The position numbers were made by a program, and so were the translations under genes. Shown here piece after piece: positions 28,900-38,065 of a stretch of DNA of 64,000 nt (positions within the stretch are counted from its first letter, which is position 1; every line of letters starts with the position of its first letter). The notes below the pieces were generated by a model, which did not search any database, was not told where the DNA came from, and worked only from the letters and a program-made list of their open reading frames with translations. The stretch is from NCBI GenBank assembly GCA_009746045.1, contig RPFO01001550.1, positions 52,070 to 116,069 of the forward strand, in the 5' to 3' direction. This stretch comes from Mesostigma viride (Eukaryota; Streptophyta; Mesostigmatophyceae; Mesostigmatales; Mesostigmataceae).

Positions 28900-30089
28900 A
28901 TTCTAACCACCACACATTACGAAAAGCAAGAAGAAATTATAATAATAATAAGAAGAAATTATAAGAAGAAGAAATAATAATAATAAACAAGCACAAAGTT
29001 GACTGCACATGCGACTGTACCAGTAGGCACGTAGCAAATTTTAGCTGCAGCTTCAATTTCAACTTCATTGCAATTGCAAGTGTGACTGCATGTGTAATTG
29101 CACTACCAATGCCTAATGCCCACTGCATGTGCCCAGTGCGAATGCAATTCAAAAGCAACATGCAATCGAAATTACAGCTGAAGCCGGCTATTAACAAAGA
29201 TATTTAAAGCAGTTGTTAACTACAGAGACCCAATGAAAATGCAAATGCAATGAAAAAGCAACAGAAGTTGAAGCCACTGCCACTCTACCTGCCGACAGTA
29301 ACACCACCGCCAGCACCCACTCATATCCCAACGACAAGGAAATAGAATTGCCCAAAGCCAGACATACATTGGGACGCATAAGCAAACGGCAACGCAAGCG
29401 CACATGCAAATGTATACGCAAAGGCAAAGGCAAAGGCAAACGCAAACGCAAACGCAAACGCAAGCTTGTCATGTACCTACGCTTAACTGCAAACGCAAAC
29501 TGTGCACGAAGCAAAAAGATTGGATGGCCAAGATCATGGCAAATACGAGGGCCGAAAACAATCCAACTTCATCTAAATGTCCGAAATCCTCACGACGTTT
29601 CGATGCGCGCTTGAATGTCGAAGGCCTGCGCCGATTATCGATCATAAGTCGAATGTGTAATTGTCGGCTTATGAGAACTGCTTTGCGACAGTATCACGTC
29701 AGGCCGTTCCTGTGCAGCCATTTTCCCTGTGCAGCGGGTGGACAACGTTCACTTTCCGCATTATTCATGGCTATCGAAGTTAATTCTTACCGACCCCGGC
29801 TGCCATGGCCACTGGCCACGCATATCAAGTTCAGGTATTCCCGACCTGTAGCGCAGCAGATTTCTGTTGGAAGGCATCCTAAGCATCGTGATAAAAGAAA
29901 TCCGAACAATAGACATTCATGCTGCATCTAAGGACATTATGGCATTTGTATATACTGCAAGTACATGTATCGACATTGCCGTGATTGCTAACCCCGACTC
30001 ACCATGAACAGGAACTTTCCCTCTGCCTCCATGAAATGTACTTCGTGAAATGTACTGTAATACATATGATGTACTACGATGATAATCAT
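28900..30089. other. Low-information stretch inside the 8.5 kb element
   Basis: AT-rich simple repeats (AATAATAAG at 28935-28985) and a short GCAAAC/GGCAAA repeat (29385-29465) are visible. Small frames here have no recognisable content. Confidence 0.4.
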
Positions 30090-30703
30090 CCCAGCAAAGC
30101 CATAGTACACCTTCCGTTTCGACCGCCATGTCGGCCACTAGTCCGGATAGCTCAATGTGCACCTGACCTTGACACTAATCGCACAAACAGCCACAATTTT
30201 GCAAGCAAGAAGACATGGCTACCTCGGCATTTCATGAAATGTACTTCGTGAAATGCATTTCGTGAAATGTACTAAGGAACGTGATTGGCCGGCGTTCGCT
30301 CGCCAAATCTCGCAAAATGTACTAAGGCACGTGATTGGTCCCGCAAAATGTACTAAGGAACGTGATTGGCCGGCGAAGATTCTGTTTGCTGCAATTAAAA
30401 TTCCCTACAGAATCTTCGCCGGCCAATCACGTTCCTTAGTACATTTTGCGGGACCAATCACGTGCCTTAGTACATTTTGCGAGATTTGGCGAGCGAACGC
30501 CGGCCAATCACGTTCCTTAGTACATTTCACGAAATGCATTTCACGAAGTACATTTCATGAAATGCCGAGGTAGCCATGTCTTCTTGCTTGCAAAATTGTG
30601 GCTGTTTGTGCGATTAGTGTCAAGGTCAGGTGCACATTGAGCTATCCGGACTAGTGGCCGACATGGCGGTCGAAACGGAAGGTGTGCTATGGCTTTGCTG
30701 GGA
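30090..30703. repeat. 614-base near-perfect palindrome
   Basis: The sequence from 30090 reads as the reverse complement of that ending at 30703, with arms of about 290 bases around a short spacer near 30396. Within each arm the unit AAATGTACTAAGG.ACGTGATTGG repeats two or three times. The outer right arm forms the start of the ORF at 30663. It may be a foldback element nested in the larger transposon. Confidence 0.85.
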
Positions 30704-31136
30704 CATAATCGTGGCTATCTGCTTCCTGGCTTTCGCTATCATGGTGATGGGACACCATGGGAAGCGCAAGTTCGCAGCCATAGTGCTAAGCGGCAGCACC
30801 CATGCCGGCAGCCTAGTGACCGACGAGACGTTCGACTGTAAGTGCGGCCACGAGTGCATGAAGCCCATTAGAATATCACATCTCCAGGCATTGCGAAGCG
30901 CCTGGTTTTCGCCCGGGCGGAAGCAAGAGGACAGGAAGGCGGCGATAAAGCAGCAGCTGCACCAGGGGGGGTACGACGCCATAACCACGATGTCGTCATC
31001 TACTCGTCACAAGTTCGTTCATGGCGCTGGTTTTCGGTTCGTTCTCGACGGGGGAGTCAAGGATATGAACATAGGGTTTGTGACCCCTTTTCACTTTCGC
31101 GTTTCACTTTCGAGGCGGCCTTCAGGCACTGCCTGA
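30663..31136 (+). CDS. Hypothetical ORF of the 8.5 kb element with N-terminal hydrophobic helix
   Basis: From ATG 30663 the product has about 157 residues. Residues 9-30 are strongly hydrophobic (LWLCWDIIVAICFLAFAIM) and could span a membrane. A CKCGHEC cysteine cluster lies near residue 62, followed by a basic helical region. The first codons lie in the palindrome arm. I cannot assign a family. It may be one exon of a spliced gene, as a GCGGTAAGA donor-like site follows at about 31290. Confidence 0.4.
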   Translation: MAVETEGVLWLCWDIIVAICFLAFAIMVMGHHGKRKFAAIVLSGSTHAGSLVTDETFDCKCGHECMKPIRISHLQALRSAWFSPGRKQEDRKAAIKQQLHQGGYDAITTMSSSTRHKFVHGAGFRFVLDGGVKDMNIGFVTPFHFRVSLSRRPSGTA

Positions 31137-31564
31137 AAATTAGCAACCACGTTTGGAACTCTTCGGACCACCTGTGAAACTAATCACATTTGATGATGTG
31201 CTGGCGGGCCTGGGCATCGCATTTGAGCATTACTTCGAGCAGGGCTCAACAAGCTCGATTCGCCAACTCAACCCGAAGAAGCCCTAAGCTGCGGTAAGAC
31301 ATATATTTGTGTGGATGGCTCTTGATATCATGCTGAATTTCTAGTCTTCTCTAGGTGGACAGTTCATGTGCAGCCATACAGGTCATCCATGTGTGTTTTA
31401 ACCATGTTGCATGTGCCACAGATATTATGAGCAGTATTTACTAAGTGTGCTGGAGTCGTTGTTGCATGCTTGTTGTATTTCACAGTTCACGCCTGCATGA
31501 ACGCATCGTTGATACTAATGATTATTCATATTGCATGACTGTTCTATTGGGGACGCCGCGCTTG

Positions 31565-33313
31565 ATGTCACAACGTGGCCGAAAGGGTGCATCCACCGCT
31601 GACGGCCGGTGGGTGAAATCGATGGACGCATTTCCGAAGAAGCCAGCCGCGGGCCACACCCATGGCGCGGGCGGGGGCGCGGGCGGGGGCGGGGGCGGGG
31701 GAGAAGGCGCGGGTGCGGGCGCGGGCGCCACCCAAGACGCGGGCGCGGGCGCGGGCCCGGGCGGGGGCGGGGCGGGGGCGCAGGCGCCGGGCGCGGGCGC
31801 CACCCAAGGCGCGCGCGCGGGCGCGGGCGGGGGTGGGGGCGCAGGCGCCGGCGCGGGTGCGGGCGCGGGCGCCACCGCCGACTTGGATGATGAGCCAGCA
31901 ACCGAAGCCGAGAGGGAGAGGCACCGCTCTTCGAAGGTGTTCGATCTCGAAGTGTTTTGGGGCCCGGATATGACCGTGTATGTCCGCTGGCGCCTAGCCG
32001 CATCGGAGACGTTGGTAAATGCACCGGTGAACAAGTGGCAGCCCACAGGGCCTAATGGCGAGGCTTGTGACGGGGTCACGCCCATTGGGTACACCCCGCA
32101 GGGAGATCCTGTCTATGGGTGCCTCCTCATAGAGCGTGGCAAGGCCCCCAAAGGAAGTCCTGGTCTAGTGCCGCTTTTTGAATGGGACGAGGGCGGTGCC
32201 AGGAGATGTACCTGCGCTAGCCTTCACAGCCTTTTTCCTGACATCGTCGCCGCTGAGAAGCAGCAGTTGCTGGACGGATGGATTGAGCAGGTGCCAAAGT
32301 CCGTGGAGGATGTGCGTGCCAACAACGAGAATCTGTTCGACATCATGGAGCAAAAGCTCAAAGAGAAGCGTGAACTGCAAGCGAACAAGGCGGTACCCTT
32401 ACCGCTGCGATCTGCAGGCGACCAGTCGGTTGCGCGGGCAACACGAGCACTGAGGCTGCCCATAAAACAAGTAATCTCACACGTCGCTTGCCCTGCCCGC
32501 GAGATTCAAGCGCAGATCAACCGCGCATGTGCGCCCGCTGCGCGAGGGAGCACATCAACGGCAACGCCCGCTTTGCGCACACTGATTTCCGGCAGGCACA
32601 CCTTCAAGGTGAATGGAAGCCTCATACGACGCAGCGACCTACTCGTTGTTAAGCGGCCAGCCGTCACCTGCGGGCAGGGAATGCCGTGGGCACCACACAT
32701 GCTGGTGAAGGTCCTTGATCTGGAAGGCGATCGCACGGAGCGTGACAGCATTGTCGCCTCTCCTTACTACGCACCGTCGTGGACGGGCCAGTTTTCTAGA
32801 GTGACATTAGGTGGCGGCAGCGCAGGGATGACGGTCCCCATTTCTGATGTACACCTGCAGCACTGGACAGTGGGCGGTACGGCAGAGGTGCACCAGCCTG
32901 AGCTGATCAGTACCGGCAAACTGTCAGCTGCCACGGTGGCGGCGTTGAAAGAGCACCCGCAGATTGACTTTGAGCATTACAAGACTGCCACCGCCGCCAG
33001 GGCAGCAGCAAAGGATGACTGCAATGCCTACTTTGCCGAGCATGGAGCACGTGCGCTTATCGGGATGCGCCTGTGTGCCCTGTTTCCGGGGATAGCGAGG
33101 AAGAGGGAGCGCTTCCATGGCTGGGTCACTAAGGTTCAGGAAAGGGGAGGTCACCTGCTCATCAAGGCGATGTGGGCTGATGGGCAGTATGAGGACTATC
33201 ATGCCCTGGCGGAGGTGACGCAGTTCGTGTGCGGCTGCCCACACCCAGTCGAGGCATTTGGCCGCGCTCGCTTCTTTCCACAGGAGCTAGGCTGGCACCG
33301 TGAACGCAGGTGA
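31565..33313 (+). CDS. Large hypothetical ORF of the 8.5 kb element
   Basis: An uninterrupted frame of about 582 codons starts at ATG 31565; it is open further upstream to 31445. Residues 20-120 are a Gly/Ala-rich low-complexity linker from a GGGCGC repeat. The rest (residues 120-580) has ordinary composition with Trp, Cys and His (FWGPDMTVYVRWRL, CTCASLHSLFPDIV, FHGWVTKVQERGGHLL). No transposase, helicase or nuclease motif that I know is visible. The length and complexity in a 60% GC background argue for a real gene. It is the best candidate for the protein that moves or serves this element, but that is only a guess from position. Confidence 0.5.
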   Translation: MSQRGRKGASTADGRWVKSMDAFPKKPAAGHTHGAGGGAGGGGGGGEGAGAGAGATQDAGAGAGPGGGGAGAQAPGAGATQGARAGAGGGGGAGAGAGAGAGATADLDDEPATEAERERHRSSKVFDLEVFWGPDMTVYVRWRLAASETLVNAPVNKWQPTGPNGEACDGVTPIGYTPQGDPVYGCLLIERGKAPKGSPGLVPLFEWDEGGARRCTCASLHSLFPDIVAAEKQQLLDGWIEQVPKSVEDVRANNENLFDIMEQKLKEKRELQANKAVPLPLRSAGDQSVARATRALRLPIKQVISHVACPAREIQAQINRACAPAARGSTSTATPALRTLISGRHTFKVNGSLIRRSDLLVVKRPAVTCGQGMPWAPHMLVKVLDLEGDRTERDSIVASPYYAPSWTGQFSRVTLGGGSAGMTVPISDVHLQHWTVGGTAEVHQPELISTGKLSAATVAALKEHPQIDFEHYKTATAARAAAKDDCNAYFAEHGARALIGMRLCALFPGIARKRERFHGWVTKVQERGGHLLIKAMWADGQYEDYHALAEVTQFVCGCPHPVEAFGRARFFPQELGWHRERR

Positions 33314-33354
33314 TGGCACCCACATAGACGATGCCGTCCCTGCTGTGCACAGTG

Positions 33355-33520
33355 ACAGTGAAGGCGGGGAGGAGGAGGAAGAGGGAGAGAAAGAGGGGGA
33401 GAAAGGGGGAGGAGGAGGGGGAGGAGGAGAGAGGGGGAGGGAGAGGGGAGGGAGAATGGGAGGGGGAGGGGGAGGAGGAAGAGGGAGAGGGAGAGGGAGA
33501 GGAGGATGCGGAATGGGAGC
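33355..33520. repeat. Purine-only GGA-rich tract
   Basis: About 160 bases contain almost only G and A in GGAGGA/GAGAGG arrangements. Such strand-asymmetric tracts can form triplex DNA. The frames through it are low-complexity artefacts. Confidence 0.9.
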
Positions 33521-33968
33521 CGGGGATGACTGGTAGATGAGACGGTGCCATCTACCGGCGCATGGAATGAAGTGGTAGACAAGTTTACTCATGGTTGTCG
33601 GCAAGTAGAGCATGCACGCCTGGCCTAGCTGAATTTAAATCAATGAGTTGAGTTTGGAGAGGCTGCATTTTGCTTGGATGAAGAATGTGTTAGCATGGCC
33701 AAACTTTTATGGCTTGTAGCCAAATCCTCTTGGGGTATGTGCACAGTGTACTAGCGGTGTTGTGCAATTGCGAGGATTCCTGTCTTGTAGCGATGTGGCC
33801 TCTCACCCTGCAGCCTGGTAGATGTGTTGGCATGCAGCCACCCATCATTGGTCATCCGATCTGGTGTGATTTGCATTTGCACACCTTGTATTAAGGCCAT
33901 GATATGATGATGTCTTGTTATTTTTAATGTGTATATGCGAAAAGAGGCATAATATGCTTGTATATAGT

Positions 33969-34770
33969 GCTAGCAAATGTCACTACCTTTACCTATGCCT
34001 GACCTTACAAGTTGAGGATGGTCTAATGTAGTGGCAAACAGGTTATTTACAACAATTCACAGTTTTCTGACATAGTTTGAGGCAACTATACTTACCAAAA
34101 TGCTTGAAAAAGGCAAAAATTGCACCATTTATGCTAGCAAACGTCACTATTTTGAGATCAAACTGGGCCCAAACTTGGCCCATGGTCTAATCTAGTGGTG
34201 TTTAGGTTGCTTCCAACATTTCATAGCTTTCTGACATAGTTTGATATTGTTTAGTAGCTTACACTGAGCAAAATGCTTGAAAATGGCAAAAAATGCACCA
34301 TTTATGCTAGCAAACGTCACTATTTTGACGTCAGACTGAGCCCAAACTTGGCCCATGGTCTAATCTAGTGGTGTTTAGGTTGCTTCCAATATTTCATAGC
34401 TTTATGACGTAGTTTGATATTGTTTAGTAGCTTACACTGAGCAAAATGCTTGAAAATGGCAAAAAATGCAGTATTTATGCTAGCAAACGTCACTATTTTG
34501 AGTTCAGATTGACCCCAAACTTTGTGCATGGTCTATTCTAGTGGTAATTAGGTTGCTTGCAAATATCCATGATGGTTTGACGTGATTTAGTACTGTTTCC
34601 TATTTATTACTATTTAATTTAACAAAAAATGACAAAAATGTACATTCATTGCTAGCAAATGTCACCAAGATGACGTCCGATCGATACCAAACTTTGTACG
34701 AGGTCTATTTTGGTTGCAAACATCATGCATGACAATTTTCAGCATAAAAAGACAAACTTCGGTACGAAGT
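33969..34770. repeat. Tandem repeat of about 173 bases, five copies
   Basis: The marker GCTAGCAAA(C/T)GTCAC occurs at 33969, 34133, 34306, 34479 and 34651, so the period is 164 to 173 bases. The middle three copies are most alike. The array lies just inside the right end of the 8.5 kb element, where subterminal repeats that bind transposase are often found. Confidence 0.9.
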
Positions 34771-34810
34771 ACATTTTGCGTGCTGGAGTACATTCTTAAT
34801 GGCTGGTAGG

Positions 34811-35242
34811 GTTCCACCGGCGGACGGCCGCGTCAAGACTGTCCATTCGCACAAACCCCTCGTGATCCACCGGCAGCTGCACCACCTTCACAGCCCCTTT
34901 GGTCACCTTGCGGATGTGAAGGAGCGGCTGGATGACGCTTGGGTGCTCGATCTTGGTGGTCAGCACCACTCCTTTCCATCGCGCGCGTTCCAGTACACTG
35001 TTGATTATCAAGTTGTTGGACTCCGTGGCCCCGCCAGTGAACACCACGTCAGATGCGTCCATCCCCACACCCTTGGCCACAATAGCCCGCGCCCTCTCAA
35101 TGACAGCGTGTGACTCTTTGCCTGGGACGTGGCTACTGGATGCGTTGCCGTACAGTGACAACGCCGTCTGTCCCATGCTCTCTGCCACCTGCTTGTGCGG
35201 TCTAGTCGTGCTGACAGTTGTTGTCAAAATATACAATGGCAC
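34811..35242 (-). pseudogene. nifS-like: NifS-like cysteine desulfurase, fragment 1 (N-terminal)
   Basis: This part encodes the first 145 residues, with GNASSSHVPGKESHAVIE, the cofactor-binding loop FTGGATESNNLI and IEHPSVIQPLL. The very start has a small fault: a YFDNN block and the following TTRPHKQV block are in different frames, consistent with an insertion of about four bases at 35218-35225. No ATG fits, and the beginning overlaps the end of the lipase-like gene. Fragments 1 to 4 lie in the right order on the minus strand from 35242 down to 15722, and together show one gene hit by three elements. Confidence 0.88.
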
Positions 35243-35958
35243 AATCGCTTCTCTTCATTCTCTACGTCAAGTTCTTTAGAGATGTATGTGATTTTGTTGA
35301 GTGTCCCTTTTAAGTACAGTTTTGCGGATTGGTAAGGGCTTATGGGTTCTTCTTTATTATCACGAAACAGTTGGATCGAAAAGGTCCTTCCAAAGTGGAC
35401 AAAGGGTCCGGGTGGTTGGTCAACTAATGCGTCACCATTGGCGATCACCCTCGTGAGGGATATTCTCTTGCTCATGCACTGCGCCCCGTGCGCATTTGTC
35501 ACCTTGGGCTGACCAAACGTGATCACCTCTCCCACATTCACGCCGTGGTGAGCAAGCATCCCCGCCACTACCACGCCGACAGCCCCCCCCATGGCGTGAC
35601 CGGTGACGTCAAGCACCCACCCTTGTTGGCGATTGATCACGTTAGGTCTCAACATGTACTGGAACAGAGAGGAGGCACTTTCCAAGTGCCCTCGGTGGAA
35701 GCGAGCACCTGGAAAATGGACACTCTCTGCCAGTGCGTCGTCCTCGTCGTCACTGGAATTCGACCACCTGGGCGCGCGGGTAACGTCTCCCCTTATCACG
35801 AGCGCCTGTCGCTGAAAAAAAAGGCAGTCGTACATCATCGCTTCGTCGTTGTTGGTCCACCGTATGGAGCACTTTCGTTTCCACTTATCCATTTGCATAC
35901 CTTGGCCGGGGTCGTACGCACACGTTGACAACACCGCGTAATCAGCGACGCGTTCCAT
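35224..35958 (-). CDS. Lipase class 3-like protein lacking the catalytic serine
   Basis: From ATG 35958 the product has about 244 residues with the alpha/beta-hydrolase layout of class 3 lipases. The nucleophile elbow reads TGHAMGGAVG where the family has GHSxGG, so the catalytic serine is alanine. ITFGQPKVTN and the Asp/His region (NGDALVDQPPGPFVHFG) are well kept. The change needs a single base (TCC to GCC). It could be an inactive lipid-binding relative or an early decay mutation. The frame is otherwise intact. Its end overlaps the start of the NifS-like gene by about 20 bases. Confidence 0.8.
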   Translation of the reverse strand: MERVADYAVLSTCAYDPGQGMQMDKWKRKCSIRWTNNDEAMMYDCLFFQRQALVIRGDVTRAPRWSNSSDDEDDALAESVHFPGARFHRGHLESASSLFQYMLRPNVINRQQGWVLDVTGHAMGGAVGVVVAGMLAHHGVNVGEVITFGQPKVTNAHGAQCMSKRISLTRVIANGDALVDQPPGPFVHFGRTFSIQLFRDNKEEPISPYQSAKLYLKGTLNKITYISKELDVENEEKRLCHCIF

Positions 35959-35984
35959 TGACAAAACATTTATTCACTAAATGT

Positions 35985-36242
35985 ATGCCATTTATATTCA
36001 TGAGCGGCGGGTGGTATGAAGACATGCTCGCCGACTCAAGTGCTAAGGAGACAACTAAGACACTGACCCAGCCGCCGGCGCTGACCCCCTCGTCCATCAT
36101 TAAGTTGGATGAACATGGAATGGCACTATCAAAAAAGTACCAGCAATATGTCCAAGGCACCTACGTCACAGATGCTGCCAAGGTGCGCTCTGGGGAGCTT
36201 AAAATTGCTCTAAAGGATATTACAACAGACGCGCGTCGATGA
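35985..36242 (+). CDS. Small uncharacterised viral protein
   Basis: An 85-residue product from ATG 35985, which begins MPFIFMSGGWYEDML; the inner ATG at 36000 is an alternative start. It is rich in Lys and Thr with no known motif. It is divergent from the lipase-like gene with a gap of 26 bases. Its stop TGA overlaps an ATG (ATGA at 36239) that is the likely start of the next gene, which supports both as a linked pair. Confidence 0.55.
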   Translation: MPFIFMSGGWYEDMLADSSAKETTKTLTQPPALTPSSIIKLDEHGMALSKKYQQYVQGTYVTDAAKVRSGELKIALKDITTDARR

Positions 36243-36990
36243 CGACCCCCCCCTCATCCTGGCCGCGACGTGCGTGATCCAGACCATCGTGTGGTACCTC
36301 CTCTTTCTCATAGGCACGATCCGTCTTGCCATCCGCCGGTTCAAGAGGAGGGTGGAGGATGCAGACATGGCGCAGGAATACGAGATCGCGGAAGTTGTGG
36401 CGTGCAGTGACAATAACTGGGCGTTTGTCACGCTGAGTTTTTGTAACATGTTAGAGAAGGGAGGCGGATCCATCTGCACACCCGGAAACGAGTTGGCCAC
36501 TTTGATGAATCTGGATACCGTCACAAACGCGAAAGGGACCCCGATCTCCCTGGCCGTCACCTACGATCACCACGGCCGCAAGCACATCGTCACGTACTCC
36601 CTCGCTGATCTGACGCCCGTCCGCTTCCCGCCTATTAAGCCACTGGCTGAGACCGTCGAGGAAACGCCCTCCACCAAACTAGCAGTCCTTTCTGCCTCCT
36701 TTGGCAGCTGGTTCTCATCCGAGGACAACGCGGACGTGACGGACCTCATCACACACCTGCTGGGTCCAGAAAAGGATTTTTACGCGGCGGCCAACATCAG
36801 TCAATACATTTGGTGCATCGTGCAGTACCTGCGCACACAGGGGGTGCGCGTCGAAGAGGCTCCTCAGGCCAGGTTCTTGAGAGTCATTTGCGGCGACGGG
36901 CGTTCGCTAGTCTTCCACCCGGCGACCAAGGGGTGCATCCTTAAGAGCGGCGTGCGACAAGAAAAACTCGTCCCGTCCTCAGCACAGTAG
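36239..36990 (+). CDS. Membrane protein with N-terminal transmembrane helix, start broken at a C8 run
   Basis: The open frame continues from 36274 through a strong hydrophobic helix (TIVWYLLFLIGTIRLAI) and a cytosolic-type Arg/Lys stop (RRFKRRVED), then about 200 soluble residues. No ATG lies in this frame near the start. The ATG at 36239 fits if one base is missing in the C8 run at 36246-36253. That ATG overlaps the upstream stop, a common viral arrangement. The soluble part includes mixed alpha/beta sequence (LAVTYDHHGRKHIVTYS) that I do not recognise. It is likely a virion or host membrane protein. Confidence 0.65.
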
Positions 36991-37001
36991 CGCACGGTAT
37001 C

Positions 37002-37757
37002 ATGGACGGAGCTGACGAAGAGGACCGTTGTCCATCCGTGTGCAGTGATCTCGAGTCCGACGTGGACGCGCCAATCAAGCCGCCCATCGTGTACAAGGGC
37101 AGGGCCCTCTTGAATCTACTTTCAACGGGTGATAAGAAGTGGCCGCTGTCCACTGACGTTGCCTGTTGGTGGTGTTGTCACAAGTTTGCATGCACGCCGT
37201 GCCCGCTCCCGGTGGCGTACAAGGAGGGAAAGGGGTTCCTCGTGAAGGGGTGCTTCTGCTCCTTCAGCTGTGCCAAGGCCTACAACTTTAGAGAGGGCGG
37301 CGCGGCCAGGGACTTGCACAACCACTACCTCTTCCTGCTGACACAGCGGCTGTGGTACAGTTCCCACAAAGGTGTCCCGTTCCCTGGAGTGGTGGCCGCC
37401 CCATCGCGGGCGTGTCTCAAGATGTTCGGAGGGTATATGGACATAGACGAGTTTCGCAAGGCCTCGAACACTCACATACACATGGTCAGGGAGCCGCCAT
37501 ACCCCGTGGAAGTAATACAGCAGGTGGACTGCGTCACGGCAATCAGCGACAAACGATACGCCATCACACAGGGCGACGCTAGCAAAAACAGTACAGTAAC
37601 TGACGAGAAGGCGTCTAAGAAGGCGTCTGAACTAGAGAGTCGTAAGCGCACCAGACTAGAAGGTGCCTTGTCACTAAAGCGCGAAAAGCCAATGGTGAGC
37701 AAAGGGTGCTCCCTGGACAAGTTTGTAAATGTAAAAGCTCCTGGTAAAAAGAAGTAA
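37002..37757 (+). CDS. VLTF2: VLTF2-like late transcription factor
   Basis: The 251-residue product has the zinc-binding core of the poxvirus A1-type late transcription factor at residues 48-90: ACWWCCHKFACTPCPLPV, then FLVKGCFCSFSCAKAYNF. These Cys pairs and the following helix are the family hallmark. The N-terminus is acidic and the C-terminal 80 residues are Lys/Ser-rich. VLTF2 helps turn on late viral genes and is a core gene in many Nucleocytoviricota. It lies 11 bases after the membrane-protein gene. The frame and start (ATG 37002) are clear. Confidence 0.85.
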   Translation: MDGADEEDRCPSVCSDLESDVDAPIKPPIVYKGRALLNLLSTGDKKWPLSTDVACWWCCHKFACTPCPLPVAYKEGKGFLVKGCFCSFSCAKAYNFREGGAARDLHNHYLFLLTQRLWYSSHKGVPFPGVVAAPSRACLKMFGGYMDIDEFRKASNTHIHMVREPPYPVEVIQQVDCVTAISDKRYAITQGDASKNSTVTDEKASKKASELESRKRTRLEGALSLKREKPMVSKGCSLDKFVNVKAPGKKK

Positions 37758-37759
37758 AC

Positions 37760-38047
37760 TTATTCGTAACATGCGATGTGGTCCCTTCCGCACTCCCCAT
37801 TAATGCAAGTCACAAGCACGTCTCCGTAGATAGGCCGCCGGAACGCAAACGTAGCAAACACGTTTATGGGCTGCCCCTTTTTCTCCGCATCAGGGTCGAA
37901 TTCGGCCACCGCACCGCAACGGCAGTGCACCGTGGGGATAGCCCATGGTGTCCCCGTGACCCCGATGCGCAATCGTGACAAGTCCTTCAATGGGACGATG
38001 CCGTGGCTCACGTCCAAACTATCACATGGCACGACCAATATCTCCAT
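37760..38047 (-). CDS. Small Cys-containing protein, zinc-ribbon-like
   Basis: A 95-residue product with paired cysteines in HCRCGAVAEF and a late CINGECGRDHIAC block, consistent with a small zinc-binding fold. It ends 2 bases from the convergent VLTF2-like gene. The start ATG 38047 lies 18 bases from the divergent gene at 38066. I cannot assign a family. Confidence 0.6.
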   Translation of the reverse strand: MEILVVPCDSLDVSHGIVPLKDLSRLRIGVTGTPWAIPTVHCRCGAVAEFDPDAEKKGQPINVFATFAFRRPIYGDVLVTCINGECGRDHIACYE

Positions 38048-38065
38048 TAAATTTTACTGGGTACT

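Larger units (their letters stand above)
26284..34810. mobile_element. 8.5 kb terminal-inverted-repeat DNA element, superfamily unassigned
   Basis: The left end CCTGCCAGCCGTTAAGAA and the right end, in reverse complement CCTACCAGCCATTAAGAA, match over 31 bases with two differences (26284-26314 and 34780-34810). The 5-base sequence GTTCC is duplicated at 26279-26283 and 34811-34815. Removing the element and one GTTCC brings NifS-like fragments 1 and 2 into the same frame. Inside are minisatellites, a 614-base palindrome, two ORFs and a 173-base tandem repeat near the right end. I see no DDE transposase signature. The size, TIR and target duplication indicate a cut-and-paste transposon, but the superfamily is open. 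Parts could be nested insertions. Confidence 0.75.

Noticed and set aside
31515-32094. Antisense Pro/Arg-rich frames over the Gly/Ala linker of the 582-codon ORF
   Set aside because: They are shadows of a GC-rich repeat and stop where the complexity returns to normal.
26290-34800. PiggyBac-type element with TTAA duplication at the large TIR element
   Set aside because: TTAA is present near both ends but lies inside the 31-base TIR match. The outer GTTCC duplication and frame continuity of the NifS-like gene place the boundary further out.
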